From: an uncultured beta proteobacterium
GTDB lineage: Bacteria; Pseudomonadota; Gammaproteobacteria; Burkholderiales; Burkholderiaceae_C
Assembly (NCBI GenBank): GCA_903822205.1
Contig: CAIJOK010000085.1
Location: forward strand, 1 to 32,211
Direction of reading: 5' to 3'
DNA: 32,211 bases
The notes under the pieces were generated by a model, which saw only the letters and a program-made list of their open reading frames with translations, had not been told where the DNA came from and ran no database searches. The position numbers and the translations under genes are program-made. Every line of letters begins with the position of its first letter. Position 1 is the first letter of the stretch. Shown here one piece after another: positions 25,588 through 32,211 of this stretch.

Positions 25588-26337
25588 ATGCGGTTTGATG
25601 TTGTCACCCTGTTCCCCAGCTTGTTTGCACCGCACCTGACCGAGGGTGTCACGCGGAGGGCCTTTGCGTCAGGACAGGTGGATGTCCGATTTCATAACCC
25701 CCGTGATTTTGCAGACGGCAACTACCTCAGGGTGGATGACCGCCCGTTTGGCGGCGGCCCTGGCATGGTCATGTTGGCTCAGCCCTTGGCCCTGTGTCTG
25801 GCATCCATCCATCAGCAGCGGCAGGACGACGCGCCTGTGCCTGTCGTGCTGTTTTCACCCGTCGGCAGGCCGCTTAACCATGCACGGGTGGCAGACTTTG
25901 CCCAGAGTCAGGGCGCTGTCCTGATCTGCGGTCGCTATGAGGGCATTGACCAGCGCTTGATCGACACGCATGTGACAGAGCAGATCAGCCTGGGGGACTT
26001 TGTGCTGTCGGGCGGAGAAATCGCCGCAGTCGCGGTGCTGGATGCCGTGGCTCGACTGCAACCCGGGGTCTTGAACGATGACAACAGTGCATCACAAGAC
26101 AGCTTTCACCCAACACAGGGGGGTCTGCTGGACTGCCCGCATTACACACGCCCCCAGGTGTGGAACGGCCAAAGCGTGCCTGAGGTGCTGCTGTCAGGTG
26201 ACCATGCATGCATCAAGCGCTGGCGACACGAGCAAAGCCTGGCGCTGACCCAGCACCTACGCCCAGATCTGCTGAACCCAACCCAGCACGACAGAAACGT
26301 TACCGCAGACCCGCCACGTAATCGGCAACAGCCCTGA
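25588..26337 (+). CDS. trmD: tRNA (guanine-N1)-methyltransferase
   Basis: This 249-residue SPOUT-class methyltransferase makes m1G37 in tRNAs with S-adenosylmethionine. The trefoil-knot motifs are clear: MRFDVVTLFPSLF, RVDDRPFGGGPGMVM, ICGRYEGIDQRLID and ISLGDFVLSGGEIAAV. The C-terminal domain ends with a variable Asn/Arg/Gln-rich tail. The last 38 bases overlap the 3' end of the convergent cytochrome gene. The usual next gene of this operon, rplS, is absent. Confidence 0.97.
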   Translation: MRFDVVTLFPSLFAPHLTEGVTRRAFASGQVDVRFHNPRDFADGNYLRVDDRPFGGGPGMVMLAQPLALCLASIHQQRQDDAPVPVVLFSPVGRPLNHARVADFAQSQGAVLICGRYEGIDQRLIDTHVTEQISLGDFVLSGGEIAAVAVLDAVARLQPGVLNDDNSASQDSFHPTQGGLLDCPHYTRPQVWNGQSVPEVLLSGDHACIKRWRHEQSLALTQHLRPDLLNPTQHDRNVTADPPRNRQQP

Positions 26338-26941
26338 TTTCACGGTCATTGAGCGTGGCGGCCACTTGCGTCATCGTTGGGCTGTTCTGACGCAAGCCAT
26401 CGCGAAATGCCGTGAGTTGAGCCACCGCGTAATCGGCATGTTGGCCACCCAAACGCGGATATTGGGACGGTATGCCTGAGCCGCTGGGGCCATGACACCC
26501 CGCGCAAGCGGGCACCCGACGATCCTGGATGCCGCCCCGGTAGATGCGTTCGCCCAGCAAGACCAGCTCTTTGTTTTTGGCAACACCCGGTACCAATTTT
26601 TGGCGGCTGGCCCAATAAGCCACATTGCGGATGTCGTCGTCCCGCAACGTACCCGCCATGCCCAGCATGATGGGATTGACGCGTTTTCCGGCCTTAAATT
26701 CTGTCAATTGCTTGATCAAATAGTCAGGATGCTGCTGCGCCAGTTTGGGGTTAAGGGGGATCAGAGAATTGCCGTCAGGCGCATGACAGGCCGCACAAAC
26801 GCTTGCAAAGATAGCGGCACCCTGGTCAATGTGGGGTTCACTGGCTGTGGCACCAAAAGCTTTCATACCAGCAAGCAAGGCCAATACGGCCCATACGGCC
26901 AGTGCGGCCAAGGTATCAACAGTCACGACAATCGGTTTCAT
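26300..26941 (-). CDS. Dihaem cytochrome c, c4 type
   Basis: This 213-residue exported electron carrier has an N-terminal signal segment (LAALAVWAVLALLAGMKAFG). Two haem-binding motifs, CAACH (about residues 53-57) and CAGCH (about 143-147), lie in two similar halves. Each half has the downstream Met-containing stretch expected for the axial ligand (NPIMLGMAGTL and SPTMTQVAATL). Length and spacing fit cytochrome c4, which donates electrons to terminal oxidases. It begins three bases after the chemoreceptor stop, so the two are probably co-transcribed. The 3' end overlaps trmD on the other strand by 38 bases. Confidence 0.93.
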   Translation of the reverse strand: MKPIVVTVDTLAALAVWAVLALLAGMKAFGATASEPHIDQGAAIFASVCAACHAPDGNSLIPLNPKLAQQHPDYLIKQLTEFKAGKRVNPIMLGMAGTLRDDDIRNVAYWASRQKLVPGVAKNKELVLLGERIYRGGIQDRRVPACAGCHGPSGSGIPSQYPRLGGQHADYAVAQLTAFRDGLRQNSPTMTQVAATLNDREIRAVADYVAGLR

Positions 26942-26944
26942 AGG

Positions 26945-28720
26945 TCAAAAAGTCTCCCACTCATCGTTGCTGTCTTTGGTAGCTGCGGTAGTGGTAGTGG
27001 TGGTGGTTGGGGCTGCGAGTGACGGGGGTTTGGGCTTGCCGATCGCTTTGGGACGGACGGACGGACCCGCTTTCTGTAGGGTTGGCCTCTTGATGGCGGC
27101 AACATGCTGTAAAGACGGTTTCTTGGCAGCGGCAACATTGAACTTAGGAGGTAAATGTCGCATCACCGCACTTTCGCGACCCTGACCTAAATTGAACACG
27201 GCCACCGTTTGAACAAGCTCTTGTGCTTGCGTTTTAAGACTGCCCGCTGCCGCAGCCATTTCTTCGACCAGCGCTGCATTTTGCTGTGTCGCCCTATCCA
27301 TCTGCACCACGGCCTCACCCACTTGCGCAACACCCGCGCTTTGCTCGTTGCTGGCCGCGCTGATCTCGTTCATGATGTCGGTCACGCGTTTGATGCTTGT
27401 GACCACCTCGGACATGGTCACACCCGCCTGATCGACCAAGGTGGTGCCATGCCCCACACGCTCCACGCTTGCACTGATAAGGTGCTTGATTTCTTTGGCC
27501 GCATCAGCCGAACGCCCCGCCAAACTGCGAACTTCGCTGGCCACCACCGCAAAGCCGCGACCCTGCTCACCGGCGCGTGCGGCCTCCACAGCCGCATTGA
27601 GCGCCAAGATATTGGTTTGAAAAGCAATGCCGTCGATCACACCGATGATGTCGGATATTTTGCGCGAGGCCTCGTTGATGCCCTTCATGGTTTCCACGAC
27701 TTGTGCAACGACGGCACCACCCTCGACAGCGATCACGGAAGCACTGTTTGCCAATTGATTGGCGTGGTGGGCACTGTCGGCATTTTGTTTCACGGTGGAA
27801 CCCAGTTCTTCCATCGACGCACTGGTTTGCTCCAACGAACTGGCTTGGCTTTCGGTACGAGAAGAAAGGTCTTGATTGCCTTGCGCAATCTCCGCACTGG
27901 CCGTCGCCACATTCTCCGACCCCTCTCGAACCTTGCCGACAATCGATGCCAAGGTGCCCACCATCGCGGCCAGCGACGCAGCCAGGCTGCCCTGCTCATA
28001 CGAGCTCGACGCTCCCTTGATGGACAAATCCCCGTTGGCAATGCTTTGCGTCCACGCCATGGCCTCGTTCAACTCCATGCCCAATTGACTGGTGATGCTG
28101 TGAGCAACTACCAAAGCCAAACCCACCAAGAGCATACCGCCGATGAGCACACAGACCACATTCAGGACGCGGATCGTTCTGACGGCAGTGTCATACGCTT
28201 CGTCTGCACGCGTTGCATCAGCTTGACGGCTAACGCTTGATTTGGACATGTTCTCGTCGTACTTGTCGATCAGCTTGTCGATTTGGTCGTCAACTCCGGA
28301 AATTTCGCTGCGTGAGGCATCGCGTTTTGCCATGGGCAGATACACCTCGGTGTAAAGTTTGCGAAACTCTGTCGCGGCTTGGCGTGCATTTTGGGCCGAC
28401 TCCCGCTCTTGTTCAGTGTCTGCCGCTTTAGATGCAAACTCAAGTGCTGTGTCGATTTCGCCGGAAACTGCCTGCCACTTTCTGGCGACCGCATCGAACT
28501 CACGATTAAGGAAAGTGTCAGCAACAACGCGATACGCCTGCGCACCCAAACTGGCATCGTGCCTTATCTGGCTGGCCTCTTGTGTGCGCTTGTAAGAGCT
28601 GTCTTGAAGTTGCCCCAAGTGCGACAGGCTGATCCAGTTCACGGTGATCAGGATGACCATCACCAGTGCCGCCATGCCAGACAGAAACTTTAAGCGGCTT
28701 GATACTTTCCAAGTTTTCAC
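26945..28720 (-). CDS. Methyl-accepting chemotaxis protein with a C-terminal CheR/CheB tether
   Basis: This 591-residue inner-membrane receptor has a first helix at about 10-32 ([17 protein letters not shown]), a helical periplasmic ligand domain, and a second helix near 185-206 followed by a HAMP-like stretch. The cytoplasmic hairpin has the highly conserved tip [20 protein letters not shown]. After it come a Pro/Lys/Thr linker with seven consecutive Thr and the end NDEWETF. This matches the xWxxF pentapeptide that recruits CheR and CheB. I chose GTG at 28720 because GGAG lies seven bases before it and the sequence from there ([12 protein letters not shown]) fits the family. A frame to 28801 exists. 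Confidence 0.94.
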   Translation of the reverse strand: MKTWKVSSRLKFLSGMAALVMVILITVNWISLSHLGQLQDSSYKRTQEASQIRHDASLGAQAYRVVADTFLNREFDAVARKWQAVSGEIDTALEFASKAADTEQERESAQNARQAATEFRKLYTEVYLPMAKRDASRSEISGVDDQIDKLIDKYDENMSKSSVSRQADATRADEAYDTAVRTIRVLNVVCVLIGGMLLVGLALVVAHSITSQLGMELNEAMAWTQSIANGDLSIKGASSSYEQGSLAASLAAMVGTLASIVGKVREGSENVATASAEIAQGNQDLSSRTESQASSLEQTSASMEELGSTVKQNADSAHHANQLANSASVIAVEGGAVVAQVVETMKGINEASRKISDIIGVIDGIAFQTNILALNAAVEAARAGEQGRGFAVVASEVRSLAGRSADAAKEIKHLISASVERVGHGTTLVDQAGVTMSEVVTSIKRVTDIMNEISAASNEQSAGVAQVGEAVVQMDRATQQNAALVEEMAAAAGSLKTQAQELVQTVAVFNLGQGRESAVMRHLPPKFNVAAAKKPSLQHVAAIKRPTLQKAGPSVRPKAIGKPKPPSLAAPTTTTTTTAATKDSNDEWETF

Positions 28721-28895
28721 AATTTTTCTCCAGTTCAATGATGTTACAGGTTCTGTGGCAGTAGCCAACCGAAAAACAAAGCCACACGATGCTTCGGTCA
28801 AGTCCCTCCGTGAACGTTGGATAGATGATCTTCCACATCACTTTGAATCACACCCTTCAGATACAGTATGCAATAGTATAGATACCCGCACTGAC

Positions 28896-28960
28896 AAAGC
28901 GACAAGGATTAGCATCCTGTTGTAGGTGCGGGCTTGCCCACGCACGTAATGAGTCGCTTT
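28896..28960. repeat. Nested inverted repeats forming a possible three-way junction
   Basis: AAAGCGAC (28896-28903) pairs perfectly with GTCGCTTT (28953-28960). Inside this stem are two separate hairpins: AGGAT-TAGC-ATCCT (28905-28918) and GTGCGGGC-TT-GCC-CA-CGCAC (28926-28945). This makes a compact 65-base three-way junction. It could be a structured RNA, a repetitive extragenic element or a mobile-element remnant. Confidence 0.5.
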
Positions 28961-28980
28961 AAGCTACTGACCACAAGTTT

Positions 28981-29040
28981 CATACGTATGTTTTGCTGTA
29001 AGTGGTTGATTTATATGATGCGTCAGTTTGCTATACGTAT
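28981..29040. promoter_or_regulatory. Pair of ATACGTAT palindromes, candidate operators
   Basis: CATACGTATG (28981-28990) and ATACGTAT (29033-29040) share an eight-base palindrome. Their spacing is 51 bases, close to five helical turns. They lie between two divergent sensory genes, so a regulator binding both could control either. Confidence 0.35.
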
Positions 29041-29147
29041 CTAATTTGTGATTCGTAACTTACCAGCTACGGGGGCAATACAGCAGGGATACGTCGAAAC
29101 AGGAGCGTGGTTTTGCGTAAGTTCCATTCGTTTCAGGAGGCCCTATG

Positions 29148-32100
29148 ATGCTTTGGCACAAATTGACCCAGCACTCCTTCAAGACCCGGATCATACTGGT
29201 CACCTTGATGATTTTGTGGGTAGGAATCTGGTCGCTGACAGCCTACATCAGCGAAGTGCTGCATCGCGACATGGTACGCGTTTTGGGTGCTCAGCAATTG
29301 TCCACGGCCTCTTTGATCGCCACGGAGGTCAGTCACGAAATAGAGAGCCGAATCAACGGCTTGCATGCAGTGGCAGTGGGCATTAGGCCCGCCCATGTCC
29401 AAAATTCGAGTGACTTGCAATCTTTGCTTGAAGCACGGCCCGTTTTGCAGACCTTGTTCAATGACGGAGTGGCTTTTGCCGGCTTGGATGGCACCGTGAT
29501 CGCAGGCCATCCCAAGGTGCCAGGCCGCATTGGGGCCAATTTCAAAGAGCGTGATTACGCCATCGGTACGCTCGTCGAGGGCCACGCGACGGTGGGCACA
29601 CCGTTGCGCAGCAAGATCAATCACGACCCCAGCTTTGTGATCGCGGTGCCTGTCCGTGATGACAAAGGCCGGGTAATGGGCGCACTGGCCGGTGTGATCA
29701 ACCTGGGCAGACCCAACTTTTTGGATCAAATCACGGACAACCGCTACAGTCACAACGGCAGTCACCTGATCGTCGTTCCCAAAAGTCGGCTGATCGTCAC
29801 GGCCACCGACAGACACCGTGTCTTGGAAACATTGCCCCCAGTGGGTGTCAGTCCGGCCCTGGATCGCTTTATCGACGGCTATGAGGGGTCGGCGATTTTC
29901 AACAATCCCGAGGGGGTTGAAGTTCTGACTTCCGTCAAGAGTGAGCCACTGACAGGCTGGCACATCGCCACCATCCTGCCCATCACCGAGGCTTTTGCGC
30001 CCATTCGCCTGATGCAAGAACGCATGCTGGCAGCCTCGGTGCTATTGACTTTGCTTGCAGGCGCGGGCATGTGGTGGGTCTTGCAGCGCCAGCTTGCACC
30101 TGTGCTCGATGCCGCCAAAACATTGGCCACTTTGGCGTTTTCAGACCAACCGCTACAGCCTTTGCCGGTGGGTAGGCAAGACGAAATCGGAGACCTGATC
30201 AACGGATTTAACCGACTGTTAAACATCTTGGGACAACGCGAGGCCGCGTTGCACGAAAGCGAAGAAAACCTGGCGATCACCCTCCATTCGATCGGCGATG
30301 CCGTCGTTGCCACAGACACAGCAGGTTGCGTCATGCGGATGAACGCCGTGGCCGAGCAGTTGTGCGGCTGGCCTCTGGCTGATGCCAAGGGGCGCTTGCT
30401 GTCGGACGTTTTGCGCATGGTTCATGCTGACACCCGGCAGGCCATTCCTAACCCCGTGCAAAGGGTGATGCAAACGGGTCAAGTGGTGGCACTGACCAAC
30501 CACACGGTGCTTCTGACACACGACAACAGAGAGCTTCACATTGCCGACAGTGCCGCCCCCATTCGCAATACGATGGGCGACATCGTCGGCGTGGTTTTGG
30601 TGTTTCGCGATGTGACTGACAAAGTTGAGATGGAATTGGCGCTGCGCGAAAGCGAGGAACTCTACCGTGCAGTGACCAACCAGGGTCAGGCCCTGATCTG
30701 GCTGGCCGGTCTGGACAAAGGGTGCTACTACTTTAATCAGCCGTGGCTGGACTTTACGGGCAGAACGCTGGCGCAAGAGAGCGGCAATGGCTGGGCCGAG
30801 GGGGTACACCCGGACGATTTACAGCGCTGTTTCGACATTTACCTGACGGCGTTTGGCCGGCGAGAGTCGTTTAGCATGGTCTATCGTCTGCGTCGCCATG
30901 ACGGCGAATACCGGTGGATATTGGATGACGGTACGCCGCGTTACGACAGCCGTCATGTATTTGTGGGTTACATCGGACACTGTCTGGACGTTACCGAATC
31001 AAAAAGGGCTGAAGAAGCCTTGCAAAAAAGCGAATTTCTCTGGAAATTTGCCATTGAAGGGGCCGGTGACGGTGTCTGGGACTGGTACATCCAGACCGGC
31101 CAGGCCGAATATTCAGTACGCTGGAAGGCCATGCTGGGCTATGCAGACTCTGAAATCAAAAATGAATTGTCTGAATGGTCGTCACGGGTGCATCCACAGG
31201 ATTTGCCAGTCGTGATGCAAACCGTTCAAGCCCACATGGACGGCGATACCCCATCCGCAACCGTTGAGTACCGCATATTGTGCAAAAACGGCACATGGTG
31301 CTGGGTACTGGGTCGCGGCATGGTGGTCAGCCGCGATGCGGACAACAAGCCTTTGCGTTTGATCGGCACCAATACCGACATCACCGAGCGCAAACAGGTT
31401 GAAGATGTCACCGCGTTTTTGTCCCAAGTGGGGGGCGAGATAGCCGGTGAACCCTTTTTTGATGCGTTGGCCCGATTTTTAGCCAACGCGCTCGACATGG
31501 ACTATGTGTGCATTGACCGTCTGGAAGGCGACTGCTTGAATGCCACTACCTTGGCCGTTTGGCATGATGGCCGGTTTGAAGCCAACGTGACGTATGCCCT
31601 CTGTGACACGCCTTGCGGTGAGGTTGTCGGCAAAAAAGTCTGCTGTTATCCGGCCAGCGTGTGTCAGCTTTTCCCCGAGGACAAGGCGCTACTTGAACTT
31701 TGCGCTGACAGTTATATCGGGGTCACGCTCTGGAGTCACACTGGCCAGCCTATCGGCTTGATCGCCGTAATAGGACGACATCCTCTGGCCAATCGGGCCT
31801 TTGCTGAGGCTACGCTGGAGCGTGTGGGGCTGCGTGCCTCCGCCGAGCTTGAGCGAATGGATGCTGAAATAGCGTTACAACAGAGCGAGACCCGCTATAG
31901 AACCCTGATCGACTGGACGCGTGAAGCCATTGCGGTGCATCGTGACATGCGGCTGATCTACGTCAATCCGGCCACTGTGGCGATGCTGGGCGCACCGTCA
32001 GCGCAGCATTTATTGGGCCGATCTTTTCTGGATTTTGTTCATCCTGACTTTCACCAGTTTGTGCGAGGACGGCACTGGTTCACTTCAATTCCAAATATTT

Positions 32101-32180
32101 TGAATCTGACATTTTTGTATATAATTGCTAATTTTATGTATTCTTTTAAACGTGGATTGATATTGAGATATGTTAAATAA
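29148..32180 (+). CDS. Membrane Cache-HAMP-PAS-PAS-PAS-GAF sensor, C-terminus cut off
   Basis: The 1010-residue frame has a helix at about 16-36, a periplasmic Cache domain, a second helix near 300-320, a HAMP-like stretch (DEIGDLINGFNRLLNIL), three PAS domains (about 378-500, 503-630, 630-755), a GAF domain (about 760-900) and the first half of a fourth PAS. After DFVHPDFHQFVRGR, near 32,075, the sequence becomes AT-rich and encodes unrelated hydrophobic residues to a stop at 32180. No kinase, GGDEF or EAL output is present, so the gene is probably interrupted. AGGAGG lies seven bases before ATG 29148; ATG 29145 is four bases away and less likely. The first half is paralogous to the gene at 14662-17916. 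Confidence 0.88.
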   Translation: MLWHKLTQHSFKTRIILVTLMILWVGIWSLTAYISEVLHRDMVRVLGAQQLSTASLIATEVSHEIESRINGLHAVAVGIRPAHVQNSSDLQSLLEARPVLQTLFNDGVAFAGLDGTVIAGHPKVPGRIGANFKERDYAIGTLVEGHATVGTPLRSKINHDPSFVIAVPVRDDKGRVMGALAGVINLGRPNFLDQITDNRYSHNGSHLIVVPKSRLIVTATDRHRVLETLPPVGVSPALDRFIDGYEGSAIFNNPEGVEVLTSVKSEPLTGWHIATILPITEAFAPIRLMQERMLAASVLLTLLAGAGMWWVLQRQLAPVLDAAKTLATLAFSDQPLQPLPVGRQDEIGDLINGFNRLLNILGQREAALHESEENLAITLHSIGDAVVATDTAGCVMRMNAVAEQLCGWPLADAKGRLLSDVLRMVHADTRQAIPNPVQRVMQTGQVVALTNHTVLLTHDNRELHIADSAAPIRNTMGDIVGVVLVFRDVTDKVEMELALRESEELYRAVTNQGQALIWLAGLDKGCYYFNQPWLDFTGRTLAQESGNGWAEGVHPDDLQRCFDIYLTAFGRRESFSMVYRLRRHDGEYRWILDDGTPRYDSRHVFVGYIGHCLDVTESKRAEEALQKSEFLWKFAIEGAGDGVWDWYIQTGQAEYSVRWKAMLGYADSEIKNELSEWSSRVHPQDLPVVMQTVQAHMDGDTPSATVEYRILCKNGTWCWVLGRGMVVSRDADNKPLRLIGTNTDITERKQVEDVTAFLSQVGGEIAGEPFFDALARFLANALDMDYVCIDRLEGDCLNATTLAVWHDGRFEANVTYALCDTPCGEVVGKKVCCYPASVCQLFPEDKALLELCADSYIGVTLWSHTGQPIGLIAVIGRHPLANRAFAEATLERVGLRASAELERMDAEIALQQSETRYRTLIDWTREAIAVHRDMRLIYVNPATVAMLGAPSAQHLLGRSFLDFVHPDFHQFVRGRHWFTSIPNILNLTFLYIIANFMYSFKRGLILRYVK

Positions 32181-32211
32181 ATTAAATTGCCCACATTGCT
32201 ATTCAGTTAAA
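32078..32211. other. AT-rich junction sequence at the right edge
   Basis: Base composition changes abruptly from the GC-rich sensor gene to AT-rich DNA. A near-perfect palindrome (ATTCCAAATATTTTGAAT, about 32089-32106) lies just inside. It may be the end of an insertion or other acquired DNA, but no inverted-repeat partner is inside the window. Confidence 0.5.

Larger units (their letters stand above)
28721..29144. other. Divergent intergenic region between the chemoreceptor and the PAS/GAF sensor
   Basis: There is no gene in these 424 bases. They contain the chemoreceptor ribosome binding site at the left, a possible branched fold at 28896-28960, two ATACGTAT palindromes and an AGGAGG at 29135-29140 for the plus-strand gene. 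Both genes must have their promoters here. The sequence is AT-richer than the genes on either side. Confidence 0.7.

Noticed and set aside
27209-28240. Plus-strand open frame of 343 codons
   Set aside because: It is antisense to the chemoreceptor gene; the composition is rich in His, Arg and Cys with no domain.
29133-30017. Minus-strand open frame of 294 codons
   Set aside because: It is antisense to the Cache domain of the sensor gene, and no motif is recognised.

Overview
The window looks like a chromosome segment of a betaproteobacterium, most likely Burkholderiales (Comamonadaceae-like). This rests on the rplU-rpmA-obgE-proB order, the ffh / cytochrome-assembly-type protein / pilS-pilR-ampD order, long GC-rich reading frames, and the sequence character of L21, Obg, Ffh and PilR. 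This is inference from gene order and protein motifs; no database search was possible.

Layout. (1) 1-2585, minus: 5' part of a large two-partner-secretion exoprotein that runs off the left edge. (2) 2671-6796, minus: housekeeping block rplU-rpmA-obgE-proB-thiL. (3) 6853-7170: a decayed second copy of the hypB-hypF junction in which hypF has lost nearly its whole middle. (4) 7175-11274: a lower-GC accessory island. I read it as an integron-type cassette array without an integrase, with its genes on the minus strand. It has one complete attC site, one attC interrupted by a group II intron, one half attC, two intron copies without a reverse transcriptase, a HicBA toxin-antitoxin cassette, a small membrane-protein cassette and several unknown proteins. 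(5) 11275-18263, minus: hydrogenase maturation genes hypA, hypB and hypF, with a 1084-residue GGDEF/EAL sensor gene between hypA and hypB. (6) 18376-19743, minus: ffh. (7) 19971-24592, plus: cytochrome-assembly-type membrane protein, pilS, pilR, ampD. (8) 24725-26337, plus: rpsP-rimM-trmD without the usual rplS. (9) 26300-28720, minus: a chemoreceptor followed by a c4-type dihaem cytochrome that overlaps the trmD end. (10) 28721-29144: divergent intergenic region with a possible branched-RNA fold and paired palindromes. (11) 29148-32180, plus: a Cache/PAS/GAF sensor whose last PAS domain is cut off at an AT-rich junction near 32,075.

How the parts work together. HypA and HypB deliver nickel, and HypF makes the carbamoyl precursor of the CN ligands of [NiFe] hydrogenase; a c-di-GMP enzyme is co-transcribed with them. 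PilS-PilR is the sigma-54 two-component system for type IV pili. Two Cache-sensor proteins, a chemoreceptor and PilSR suggest a motile bacterium that senses its surroundings.

The most unusual part is 6853-11274. There a group II intron sits inside the core box of an attC site, as known for the IIC-attC class. Both intron copies keep the same short stub in place of the reverse transcriptase gene. The whole array lies between a decayed hyp copy and the intact hyp genes. Alignments here were made by eye, so boundaries in the island are good to a few bases only.
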